In this document: in pieces, positions 26,183 to 33,851 of the stretch | Position numbering within the stretch: position 1 is the stretch's first letter | Layout: every line of letters starts with the position of its first letter | Source of the DNA: an uncultured Clostridia bacterium | Lineage (GTDB): Bacteria; Bacillota; Clostridia; TANB77; CAG-508 | Direction: 5' to 3' | NCBI GenBank assembly: GCA_934155165.1 | Contig: CAKPGS010000007.1 | Span: 1 to 39,805, forward strand | DNA length: 39,805 nt | Translations under genes and position numbers: made by a program | The notes under the pieces: model-generated | What the model saw: only the letters and a program-made list of their open reading frames with translations | What the model was told of the DNA's origin: nothing | The model's database searches: none

Positions 26183-27142
26183 CTATCTTTCTTCTAATTC
26201 TTTTTGTTCATATACTTCATTATAAGATTGTTCTAATTCTATTTTTCTTTCTGCAAAAAACTTTCTGTAATTATTTAATGTTTTTTCTTCTATATTAATT
26301 CCATCATCTTCCATATCTTCAATAACTTTTTCAAAGTCTATTTTTAATATTGCATCTTTCACATATTTTTGTAACCATTTTTCACTTTTATATTGTTCTA
26401 AAATATCTTTTACATCTGTACTGCCATTGTTAGTTCTTCGCAAATGCTTAGATTTTGTTTCTACTCCACAAGAACAATCGTAATCGTATATAGGTGAAAA
26501 TTTTGCATTTATTCCATCTTCTACAACTGCCCAATTCCCATTATTTTCGTCTGATTGCATAACAAATTTATTAAAAATTGTTTGTTTCAAAAATTCATGT
26601 TTTATTGAAACAATATCTTCAATATTATAATTTTTCTCTTTTCCATATTCTTCAATCTGTTTAAGAATTTCATCTATATTTAATTCCATAGGATCTCTTA
26701 ATATAGAATTTCCTTCTATCAATTTTTCATTTTTACTTAAAAAACTTGGTGTTATTATATATGTTAATCTAGGATTAGATTTTTCCATTGCTAAATAGTA
26801 TTGAGCACTTTTTATTCCAAATTGTTTTGTTAAATATTGCATTACGATTGCATTATATTTACTAAAATTATATTGTTCCTCATTTAGATTTCTATACACA
26901 TCTCCAAATATATTTTTTACAAGAACCATATCCATATTGTCTAGCATATACCAACCTTTTGGAGTTGAATAACTACTTATATCAATTGCTGATTCAGTAG
27001 TTCTTTTCATATCTAAAATTATTCTGCCATTTTTATCTTGTTTATAATATTCTTTTTTAAAATTACTTTTTTTTTCAAAATCTTCTCTATTTACTTTATT
27101 TTTATTTAAATAATCGTTATATTCTCTTTCATTAAAAAACAT
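26183..27142 (-). CDS. HipA-like kinase-fold protein
   Basis: 319 residues. The C-terminal half carries QTIFNKFVMQSDENNGNW followed by FSPIYDYDCSCG, resembling the catalytic loop (D...NxxN) and the metal-binding D-x-D/G segment of HipA and related kinase-fold proteins. The N-terminal half (IILDMKRTTESAIDISSY) is not recognisable. No HipB-like antitoxin is adjacent. The ATG has no ribosome site of its own; an 11-codon leader ORF ends three bases upstream, so translation is probably coupled. It lies 112 bases downstream of lexA. Similarity is by motif only. Confidence 0.5.
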   Translation of the reverse strand: MFFNEREYNDYLNKNKVNREDFEKKSNFKKEYYKQDKNGRIILDMKRTTESAIDISSYSTPKGWYMLDNMDMVLVKNIFGDVYRNLNEEQYNFSKYNAIVMQYLTKQFGIKSAQYYLAMEKSNPRLTYIITPSFLSKNEKLIEGNSILRDPMELNIDEILKQIEEYGKEKNYNIEDIVSIKHEFLKQTIFNKFVMQSDENNGNWAVVEDGINAKFSPIYDYDCSCGVETKSKHLRRTNNGSTDVKDILEQYKSEKWLQKYVKDAILKIDFEKVIEDMEDDGINIEEKTLNNYRKFFAERKIELEQSYNEVYEQKELEER

Positions 27143-27145
27143 TTT

Positions 27146-27181
27146 TTATCGTTTAATCACTTTTATAGAAATACTATCCAT
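27146..27181 (-). CDS. 11-residue leader peptide before the HipA-like gene
   Basis: ATG at 27181, with AGAAAGGA upstream, encodes MDSISIKVIKR and stops with TAA (27148-27146), three bases before the next ATG. The following gene lacks a ribosome site, which suggests reinitiation. The distance from AAAGGA to ATG (about 13 bases) is long. Confidence 0.4.
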   Translation of the reverse strand: MDSISIKVIKR

Positions 27182-27215
27182 GTAACTGATTAATTCCTTT
27201 CTATATTATTTAATT

Positions 27216-27238
27216 AGACAGACCTTATTTGTCTGCCT
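27216..27238 (-). terminator. Weak hairpin after lexA
   Basis: AGACAGAC (27216-27223) against GTCTGCCT (27231-27238), eight base pairs including a G-T pair, 17 bases past the lexA stop, without a proper T run. Its core resembles the dispersed repeat at 24053. It may attenuate rather than end transcription into the HipA-like gene. Confidence 0.35.
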
Positions 27239-27254
27239 ATTATAATTTTTAAAT

Positions 27255-27905
27255 TTACATTTTTCTGAAAACACCAGCAACTTTTCCAAGTATTTTACAG
27301 TCTGGAACTATTATTGGGTCCATTGTACTGTTTTCTGGTTGTAAACGTATATGATCTTTTTCTTTATAGAAAGTCTTAACTGTAGCTTCGTCACCAACTA
27401 AAGCTACTACCATTTCTCCATTACGTGCACTATCTTGTTTTTTTACAAGTATTAAATCTCCATCTAAAATACCTGCTTCTATCATACTTTCTCCTCTAAC
27501 TTTTAGCATAAATGCTTCACTATTTCCAACAAAGTCTATTGGAATTGGAAATGTATCTGTAACATTTTCAACTGCTAATATTGGTGCTCCTGCTGTAACT
27601 TTACCTATAACAGGTACTTCAGCAAGTTCTTTATGTGTATAAAAATCTTTAACAGATTTTTCTTTCTTTACTCCATCTGCACCTTTTAGAAGTCTAAGTG
27701 TTCTACCTTTTTGAGATTCTTTTTTTATAAATCCCTTTGATTCTAGTTGTGCTAGATATCCATGTACTGTTGCTGTTGAACTTAATCCAACAGCCTTTCC
27801 TATTTCTCTAACTGATGGTGGATAGCCGTTTGTTTGTATTTGTTTTTCAATAAATTTTAATATGGCTCTTTCTCTTTTATTTAGTCCATTTGCATCCTTT
27901 TTCAT
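27255..27905 (-). CDS. lexA: LexA SOS repressor
   Basis: 216 residues. N-terminal winged helix (GYPPSVREIGKAVGLSSTATV, 27-47), self-cleavage bond Ala105-Gly106 (VTAGAP), nucleophile Ser140 (RGESMIEAG) and general base Lys177 (ATVKTF). It represses DNA-damage genes and cleaves itself when RecA filaments form. A TAGGAGCG ribosome site precedes the ATG. Its own promoter carries a LexA-type box over the -35 region, so it is autoregulated. Divergent from serS. Confidence 0.96.
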   Translation of the reverse strand: MKKDANGLNKRERAILKFIEKQIQTNGYPPSVREIGKAVGLSSTATVHGYLAQLESKGFIKKESQKGRTLRLLKGADGVKKEKSVKDFYTHKELAEVPVIGKVTAGAPILAVENVTDTFPIPIDFVGNSEAFMLKVRGESMIEAGILDGDLILVKKQDSARNGEMVVALVGDEATVKTFYKEKDHIRLQPENSTMDPIIVPDCKILGKVAGVFRKM

Positions 27906-27931
27906 TTAATCACGCTCCTAATTTTTTTAGT

Positions 27932-27971
27932 ATTTTATCATACAAACATTTAATTGTCAAACATAAGTTTA
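27932..27971 (-). promoter_or_regulatory. lexA promoter with overlapping LexA box
   Basis: Minus-strand TTGACA (27960-27955), 17-base spacer, TAAAAT (27937-27932). CAAACATAAGTTTA (plus strand 27958-27971) overlaps the -35 box. It shares CAAACATAAGTT with the site at 25723-25736. Confidence 0.7.
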
Positions 27972-27976
27972 AAAAT

Positions 27977-28005
27977 TTGCTTTTTTATTTATATTGTAGT
28001 AAAAT
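27977..28005 (+). promoter_or_regulatory. Promoter of serS
   Basis: TTGCTT (27977-27982), 17-base spacer, TAAAAT (28000-28005). The leader is short and no T-box structure can be drawn. Confidence 0.55.
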
Positions 28006-28038
28006 GCTGTTATTAATTTTATTTTTATGGAGGCTATT

Positions 28039-29325
28039 ATGATAGATATAAAACTTATTAGAGAAAATCCTGAACTTGTAAAAGAAAATATTCGTAAAAA
28101 ATTTCAAAATCACAAATTAGTTTTGGTTGATGAGATTTTAGATTTAGATGTAAAAAATAGAAAAGCAAAACTTCATGGTGATGAATTAAGAATGAACAGA
28201 AAAAATTTAAGTAATCAAATTGGTTCTTTAATGCGTGAAGGTAAAAAAGAAGAAGCAGAAAAAATAAAAGAAGAAGTTCAAGAAATAAACTCTGAACTTG
28301 AGGAAAATGAAAAATTAGAAACTGAATATGCTGAAGAAATAAAATCTAGAATGATGAAAATACCTAACATTATGCATGAATCTGTTCCAATAGGTGAAGA
28401 CGATAGTAAAAATGTTGAAATAAAAAAATATGGCGAACCTGTAGTTCCAGATTATGAAATTCCATTTCACGGTGAAATTTTAGAAAATTTGGGTGGACTT
28501 GATTTAGATAGTGCTAGAAGAGTTGCTGGAAATGGTTTCTATTATCTTTTAGGAGATGTTGCAAGGCTTCATTCTGCAGTTCTTACTTATGCAAGAGATT
28601 TTATGATTAATAAAGGTTTTACATATTGTATTCCACCTTACATGATTCGCTCTGATGTTGTTACAGGTGTTATGAGCTTTGAAGAAATGGATGCAATGAT
28701 GTACAAAATTGAAGGCGAGGATTTATATTTAATTGGTACAAGCGAACATTCCATGATTGGACGTTTTAAAGACCAAATATTAAAAAAAGAAGATTTACCT
28801 TATAATTTAACTTCATATTCACCTTGTTTTAGAAAAGAAAAAGGTGCTCATGGTATTGAAGAACGTGGTGTTTATAGAATACATCAATTTGAAAAACAAG
28901 AAATGATTGTTGTATGTGAACCAGAAGATAGTTGGAATTGGTACGATAAAATGTGGTCTTATACTGTTGAATTATTTAGAAGTATGGATGTACCTGTTAG
29001 AACATTGGAATGTTGTAGTGGAGATTTAGCAGATTTAAAAGCTAAAAGTTGCGATGTAGAAGCTTGGAGTCCAAGACAAAAGAAATATTTTGAAGTTGGA
29101 AGTTGTTCAAATTTAACAGATGCACAATCTAGACGTTTAGGCATTCGTATTAAAGGTGATAAAGGAAATTATTTACCACATACTTTAAATAATACTGTTG
29201 TTGCCCCACCTCGTATGTTAATTGCTATTGTTGAAAATAATTATCAACCAGATGGAAGCATTAAAATTCCGGAAGTTCTAAGACCTTATATGGGTGGAAT
29301 TGAAAAGATTTCACCTAAAAAATAA
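28039..29325 (+). CDS. serS: Seryl-tRNA synthetase
   Basis: 428 residues from ATG 28039, which has GGAGG five bases upstream; the ATG at 28027 overlaps that site and is not used. The N-terminal long coiled-coil arm (about 28-105) binds the tRNA-Ser variable arm. Class II motif 2 is SPCFRKEKGAHGIEERGVYR and the active-site stretch is EVGSCSNLTDAQSRRLGIR. Motif 3 reads LNNTVVAPPRMLIAIVENNY in place of the usual [20 protein letters not shown], so this is a divergent version, but the motif Arg is retained. It charges tRNA-Ser with serine in the cytoplasm. Confidence 0.95.
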   Translation: MIDIKLIRENPELVKENIRKKFQNHKLVLVDEILDLDVKNRKAKLHGDELRMNRKNLSNQIGSLMREGKKEEAEKIKEEVQEINSELEENEKLETEYAEEIKSRMMKIPNIMHESVPIGEDDSKNVEIKKYGEPVVPDYEIPFHGEILENLGGLDLDSARRVAGNGFYYLLGDVARLHSAVLTYARDFMINKGFTYCIPPYMIRSDVVTGVMSFEEMDAMMYKIEGEDLYLIGTSEHSMIGRFKDQILKKEDLPYNLTSYSPCFRKEKGAHGIEERGVYRIHQFEKQEMIVVCEPEDSWNWYDKMWSYTVELFRSMDVPVRTLECCSGDLADLKAKSCDVEAWSPRQKKYFEVGSCSNLTDAQSRRLGIRIKGDKGNYLPHTLNNTVVAPPRMLIAIVENNYQPDGSIKIPEVLRPYMGGIEKISPKK

Positions 29326-29444
29326 AATGTATTTTATAGATGTTTGAGGTTCGAAATAAATGCAAATCTTCCAAGAAATCACCCTAAAATCTAACCTCCA
29401 ATCTCTTACATCAAAAATAGAAATTTTCTTATAATGCCAACTAA

Positions 29445-29469
29445 TGTAGCGGCGGTCATTGACCGCCAT
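29445..29469 (-). repeat. Dispersed hairpin repeat, copy 3 (inverted)
   Basis: Exact reverse complement of the 25-base unit at 543-567 and 893-917, between serS and ysxC. Confidence 0.75.
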
Positions 29470-29498
29470 AAATAATATTCAATAAAAGGAGTAAAAAA

Positions 29499-30080
29499 AT
29501 GATAATTAAAAATCCAAAATTTGAAGTTTCTGCTGTTAATCCTAAACAATATCCTAGTAATAATTTACCAGAAATTGTTTTAGTTGGTAAATCTAATGTT
29601 GGTAAATCTTCTTTTATAAATACTATGATTAACAGAAAAAAACTTGCAAGGACAAGTAGTGAACCTGGAAAAACCAGACAATTAAACTTTTATAATATGG
29701 ATGAAAAATTTTATTTTGTTGATTTACCTGGATATGGCTACAGCAAAATGTCTAAAAAAGAACAAGAACAAGTAGGTAATTTTATTGAAGAATATTTATT
29801 CAATAGAAAACAAATAGCTTTAATAATTTTCTTAGTTGACATTCGTCATAAACCAACTGAAAATGATAAACTAATGTATAATTATGTTATAAGTTCAAAG
29901 CTACCTTTCATTATTTTAACAAATAAAGCTGATAAAATTGCGGTAACTAAAGTTGATGGAGCTTGCAAAGAAATACAAAATGAACTAAATCCAATTGGAG
30001 ATGCAATTTGCATGCCTTTCTCCTCTGAAAGAAAAATATATTCTGATAACGTTTGGAAAGAAATAGAGAGCATTTTATAA
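29499..30080 (+). CDS. ysxC: Ribosome-biogenesis GTPase EngB/YsxC
   Basis: 193 residues, usual length. GTPase motifs: G1 LVGKSNVGKSSF (about 28-39), G2/G3 region SSEPGKTRQLNFYN and DLPGYGYSKM, G4 TNKADK, G5-like MPFSSER. It helps late assembly of the 50S ribosomal subunit. AAAGGAG lies eight bases before the ATG. Its stop codon lies inside a hairpin shared with the converging gene. Confidence 0.95.
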   Translation: MIIKNPKFEVSAVNPKQYPSNNLPEIVLVGKSNVGKSSFINTMINRKKLARTSSEPGKTRQLNFYNMDEKFYFVDLPGYGYSKMSKKEQEQVGNFIEEYLFNRKQIALIIFLVDIRHKPTENDKLMYNYVISSKLPFIILTNKADKIAVTKVDGACKEIQNELNPIGDAICMPFSSERKIYSDNVWKEIESIL

Positions 30081-30091
30081 ATGCTCTCTAT
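30063..30091. terminator. Hairpin holding both stop codons of the convergent genes
   Basis: ATAGAGAGCATTT (30063-30075) and AAATGCTCTCTAT (30079-30091) form a perfect 13-base-pair stem with loop TAT. The TAA of ysxC (30078-30080) and the TAG of the minus-strand gene (30090-30088) both fall within it. T runs are short on both sides. Confidence 0.65.
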
Positions 30092-31434
30092 CTTTCTCTT
30101 GGATCATCTTCCTCCGAAATCTCATAGTTAATTCTTCCTTTGAAACCTTGTCTTTTTAATAATTCATTATAATCTTCTATTTTTTCTTTGTTTTTTGTTA
30201 CTAATCTTGTCTTTTCAGCATCAATAGCACTTGCTAAAAATGCTTTTTCTTCTTTTCTTTTTATATTTGATATTTCATAGTTTTCATCTGGTTCAATTCT
30301 ATCTAAGAAAGAATTATATATTTCTTCTTCTTTTTCAGTTAATCCAAAAGTATTTTGTTTATGTTTATAACTAAACAATCTGTTAATTTGAAACTTTTTA
30401 CTGATATCTTCCTTTTTATCTCCCTTCGAAATTCTAACTTTTAATTTAGATATATCTAAATTATTATTTATATAAAATTCTTCTGCTTCTTTATTTCTTC
30501 CAACACTGTATAACTTTATATAATTATATTCATTTGTAGTATTAAAGTTTCTTTCCTGATTTTGTAAATACTTAATTGAATTTAGGAAAATATCGTTTTC
30601 TATTGACTCTCTGTGAACTTTTTTATAAGTTTCTCTTATTTCTGGATTCTTTACTAAAATGGCTCTTAGAATTTCTTTATTTTCTATTAGTATTTCTTCA
30701 ATATTATCTTGTTTATTTAAAGCTGTAACTTCTTCAACAATTTTATCTGCTTTACGCATATTATCTAATTCATCTGTTGAATAATTGTCCATATCTTGTA
30801 GTATATCTTTATTATCTTTTATTTTTACATTTTCTACTGTATTTTTATCCCCAACATATAAAATTGTTTTAGATATATTTAAAGGTTCATTTTGATAATT
30901 TGTTAAAATTTGAGTTCCTTCTTGTGTTATTTTAATCTCATTATTATTTGCATACTCCCTTAATTCTTCAAAACTTGCTAAAATAGCATCTTTTTCTATA
31001 CCGCCATATTGAAGATTTTCCTGAAATTCCAGTAGGTCCTCAAATTTTTCTTGTATTGTTTTTAAGTTTCCCCTATTAAAATTAGCCATAACTATTTCAT
31101 CTTTATTTCCACAACTTAAAGAAACAATATAATTGTACTCGCTTTGTTTGCTAAGCCTTCTAATTTTTAAATCTTCTTTGGATATTTTTTCTGGCTCAAA
31201 TCTAGTATATGTGCTAATACATTTATTTTGTTCATCCTTTAATTTTTCTATTTGTTCTTTACTACTCTTTACCTCTTTTGCTACACTTTTTACTTTTGCA
31301 ACAATAGCATCTATTTGCTCTTGTTGTGTTTTTATCTGTATGCTTTGTTCTTCAAGTTTTGCATTTTGCATTGAAATTGTTGCATCTGCAAGTTGCTTTT
31401 GCTTTCCTTTGTTCATAAAATCAAATAATCCCAT
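30088..31434 (-). CDS. Unknown protein with N-terminal coiled coil
   Basis: 448 residues, soluble, Glu/Lys/Asn-rich, no signal peptide or membrane segment. Residues about 20-70 form a coiled coil (LEEQSIQIKTQQEQID, VKSSKEQIEKLKDEQ). The rest shows no motif that I recognise. It follows the DUF951 gene by 17 bases on the same strand. I see no ribosome site of the usual strength: GAAAAGGAATATAAAAAA precedes the ATG, acceptable but long. The function cannot be inferred from the neighbours. Confidence 0.6.
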   Translation of the reverse strand: MGLFDFMNKGKQKQLADATISMQNAKLEEQSIQIKTQQEQIDAIVAKVKSVAKEVKSSKEQIEKLKDEQNKCISTYTRFEPEKISKEDLKIRRLSKQSEYNYIVSLSCGNKDEIVMANFNRGNLKTIQEKFEDLLEFQENLQYGGIEKDAILASFEELREYANNNEIKITQEGTQILTNYQNEPLNISKTILYVGDKNTVENVKIKDNKDILQDMDNYSTDELDNMRKADKIVEEVTALNKQDNIEEILIENKEILRAILVKNPEIRETYKKVHRESIENDIFLNSIKYLQNQERNFNTTNEYNYIKLYSVGRNKEAEEFYINNNLDISKLKVRISKGDKKEDISKKFQINRLFSYKHKQNTFGLTEKEEEIYNSFLDRIEPDENYEISNIKRKEEKAFLASAIDAEKTRLVTKNKEKIEDYNELLKRQGFKGRINYEISEEDDPRER

Positions 31435-31451
31435 TTTTTTATATTCCTTTT

Positions 31452-31628
31452 CTATTGTATTTTTTTCTTTATTCTCTTTAGTGCTTCTTGTCTATCTAAT
31501 AAAACAACATGTCCACACTTTTTGCATTTCATACGAAATTTTACTCCAATTCCAGTTAATTCCCACATATTATTACCACATGGATGGCCTTTTTTGGTTA
31601 TTACTACATCCCCTATATTATAAATCAT
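31452..31628 (-). CDS. yyzM: DUF951 (YyzM) small zinc-knuckle protein
   Basis: 58 residues. Opens MIYNIGDVVITKKGHPCGNN, continues WELTGIGVKFRMKCKKCGHV and ends in a basic helix (ALKRIKKKIQ). The GDxV, HPCG and CxxCGHxV pattern is that of DUF951, found widely in Firmicutes. The Cys residues likely bind zinc. AGAGGTG precedes ATG 31628, and the sortase stop lies two bases upstream, so the pair is coupled. The role of the family is not established. Confidence 0.85.
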   Translation of the reverse strand: MIYNIGDVVITKKGHPCGNNMWELTGIGVKFRMKCKKCGHVVLLDRQEALKRIKKKIQ

Positions 31629-31630
31629 TA

Positions 31631-32353
31631 TTATAACACCTCTGTTGCTTTTACAATTACTCTTTGTTTACTATCATTTGTACAAGTAATTAATGTTACT
31701 TCCTTCTTTCCTCCAGTTAATTGACTAGTACAAGCCACATCCTCTGGGTCTACTGTATATTTATCATATACTGAATATTTTAATGTTTTTCCACTTAAGT
31801 CTGTTAATTCTATAATATCTCCATTGACTAATGTTGGAACTTTACTAAAGAATTTTGTATTTCTATAGTTATGTGCAACTATACAGAAATTACCTACTTG
31901 ATTTGGTTCTGGTCCCCAAAATTTATTTGGAGCAATTTTTAGTAATTCATCTGATGCTTCTGAAAGAACAGGATAATTAACTCCTATTTTTGGTATATTT
32001 ATAATAGCAACTGTTGAATACTTAGTTCCTGCTGCAGTTGTTTGAACTTCTGAACTAAAGGCTGCTGATTCACTTGATGAAGTATCTTCCTGATTATCAT
32101 CTAATATAACAACTAATACATCACCTTCGTTTTGCATTGCCGTATCATCTTCATTTGTACTAACATCCACATTTGCTAAAATCTCTTGTGATAATTTTTC
32201 ATTTTTATATTTATCATATTCTTGATAAATATAGTAACTTCCTAAAATCAATACCAAAATAACTGAAAGAATAAATTGAATTCTATAAACTTTTTTCTTT
32301 TTTCTTAACTCTGGTGTTACATATAATTTTTCAGTTACAAGAATTTGATTCAT
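31631..32353 (-). CDS. Sortase (membrane-anchored transpeptidase)
   Basis: 240 residues. N-terminal cytoplasmic segment, membrane helix about 26-45 (IQFILSVILVLILGSYYIY), acidic Ser/Thr-rich stalk, then the sortase barrel: INIPKIGVNYPVL, catalytic His in FCIVAHNYRNT, catalytic Cys in VTLITCTND (near 224) and Arg in KQRVIVKA. It joins surface proteins to the cell wall or to each other. The class is uncertain. No LPxTG substrate is evident in this window: the surface proteins here have pilin-like leaders or a plain C-terminal helix. GAGGAG precedes the ATG. Confidence 0.9.
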   Translation of the reverse strand: MNQILVTEKLYVTPELRKKKKVYRIQFILSVILVLILGSYYIYQEYDKYKNEKLSQEILANVDVSTNEDDTAMQNEGDVLVVILDDNQEDTSSSESAAFSSEVQTTAAGTKYSTVAIINIPKIGVNYPVLSEASDELLKIAPNKFWGPEPNQVGNFCIVAHNYRNTKFFSKVPTLVNGDIIELTDLSGKTLKYSVYDKYTVDPEDVACTSQLTGGKKEVTLITCTNDSKQRVIVKATEVL

Positions 32354-32424
32354 ATATTTTCTCCTCTAAAAACTAAAATCTCTCAAAATAATTATATCAT
32401 ATAGTTATGATGTTTTTAAATAGT

Positions 32425-32556
32425 TTATTTAGTTTTTTTTGAGTTTTTTTCATCTTCTTTTAAGACTATATTTTCAAATAGTTCTTCTAAATTGTATTTT
32501 GAGTTTAATTCCTCTAAATTTTTATTTTTCTCTGTATCTGTTTCTCTTTTTAACAT
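32425..32556 (-). CDS. Small acidic/basic protein of 43 residues, unknown
   Basis: ATG 32556 follows AGGAGGAAAAT, one of the strongest ribosome sites in the window. The peptide begins MLKRETDTEKNKNLEELN, contains YNLEELFENIVLKEDE and ends KKTK. It is nine bases downstream of rsmA, so co-translated. No family is recognised. A TATAAT-like box for the sortase gene lies beyond it (about 32391-32396). Confidence 0.6.
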   Translation of the reverse strand: MLKRETDTEKNKNLEELNSKYNLEELFENIVLKEDEKNSKKTK

Positions 32557-32565
32557 ATTTTCCTC

Positions 32566-33411
32566 CTATATTTTATTTGCAATATTAGCAAAATCTTGTA
32601 TTGATAATTTTTCTGCTCTTATATTTTCATATATATTTAATTGTTTTAATATTTCAATTATTTTATTTTTTTCAATAAATCCACTATTGCTTAAAGAATT
32701 TACTAAAGTTTTTCTTCTTTGCATAAATGCAATTTTTATTAGTTTAAAAAATAATTCTTCATTGTTTACATTAACTGGTGGATTTTCTCTTATTTTTAAA
32801 TTAATTACATCAGATTCAACAGATGGCTCCGGAATAAATGAGCTTTTATCTACAATTCTAACATTTTCAGAATCAGCATAATAATAAACAGAATATGTTA
32901 TTGCTCCAGTAAATTTTTCACCTGGAACAGCTATTAGCCTTTCTGCAACTTCCTTTTGTACCATTACTGTTATACTTTGTAAATCTAATCTTTCTTCTAA
33001 TAACTTCATTATTATTGGAGTAGTAATATAATATGGTAAATTAGCTACTATTTTTACATTTTTTATGTTTCCATTTTTTTCTTCTTTAATTAATTTATGT
33101 AAGTCAACTTTTAAAATATCTTCATTAATTATTTCAAAATTTTCATACAAAAAAAATCTTTCTTTTAGAATGTCTATCATTCTATCATCTAATTCTACAC
33201 ATATAACTTTTCCAGCTCTTTCTAAAATGAATTTTGTAAGTGTTCCTAACCCTGGACCAATTTCTATAACTAAATCTTCTTTATTTATATTGGCAGAATC
33301 ACATGCATCTATAATAACACTTTCATCTATCAAAAAATTTTGTCCTAGATTTTTATTAGCAGTAATTCCATATTTCTTCATTAAAAACTTTGTTTCTTCA
33401 AATAAATTCAT
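32566..33411 (-). CDS. rsmA: 16S rRNA dimethyladenosine transferase RsmA (KsgA)
   Basis: 281 residues. Opening NKNLGQNFLIDESVI, SAM-binding loop VIEIGPGLGTLTKF, acidic CVELDDRM and target-base motif NLPYYITTPIIMK are all present. A C-terminal rRNA-binding domain follows (MQRRKTLVNSL). It dimethylates the two adenines of the helix 45 loop in 16S rRNA during 30S maturation. AGAGGAG precedes the ATG. It lies downstream of comM, dprA and yraN, separated by 76 bases. Confidence 0.96.
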   Translation of the reverse strand: MNLFEETKFLMKKYGITANKNLGQNFLIDESVIIDACDSANINKEDLVIEIGPGLGTLTKFILERAGKVICVELDDRMIDILKERFFLYENFEIINEDILKVDLHKLIKEEKNGNIKNVKIVANLPYYITTPIIMKLLEERLDLQSITVMVQKEVAERLIAVPGEKFTGAITYSVYYYADSENVRIVDKSSFIPEPSVESDVINLKIRENPPVNVNNEELFFKLIKIAFMQRRKTLVNSLSNSGFIEKNKIIEILKQLNIYENIRAEKLSIQDFANIANKI

Positions 33412-33487
33412 AAATCTCTCCTCTTATGAAATTATACAATATAACCTTTTTTTTGTAAACAAATTAGTCCAACCATTATTTGATATT

Positions 33488-33847
33488 CTATGTAACTTGT
33501 TTCAAATGATTCAATTTGTAGCTATTATTTTTTAATAAAATTTCTATTACATCAATCCTTGTATATAATTCATATAAATTATGTAAGTGTATATAATATC
33601 TTGCTGCTTTATAAATGTGTTTTTGTTTTACATTTGTTACAGCTTCAGCAGGTGTACCATATGAATAATTGCTTCTTGTTTTTACCTCTATAAAAACCAA
33701 TTCTTCCTTCTTTAAATCAAATGCTACAATATCTATTTCTCCTGTTTTACATGTAAAATTTCTTTCTATAATTTTATATCCTAATTCTTCTAAATATTTG
33801 CTTGCTATGTTTTCCCCTTTAACTCCTACTATATGTCTTTGATACAT
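33488..33847 (-). CDS. yraN: YraN-family (UPF0102) endonuclease-fold protein
   Basis: 119 residues. Family marks: GENIASKYLEELGYKIIERN, then GEIDIVAFD and LVFIEVKTRS (nuclease-like E...D...ExK). It begins four bases after dprA ends, and the comM-dprA-yraN order recurs in bacteria. The fold is related to Holliday-junction resolvases; its activity is not firmly known. Confidence 0.92.
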   Translation of the reverse strand: MYQRHIVGVKGENIASKYLEELGYKIIERNFTCKTGEIDIVAFDLKKEELVFIEVKTRSNYSYGTPAEAVTNVKQKHIYKAARYYIHLHNLYELYTRIDVIEILLKNNSYKLNHLKQVT

Positions 33848-33851
33848 CTTT

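Noticed and set aside
29339..29413. Terminator after serS from GAGGTT/AACCTC complementarity
   Set aside because: The arms are short and far apart with no T run, so the support is too weak.
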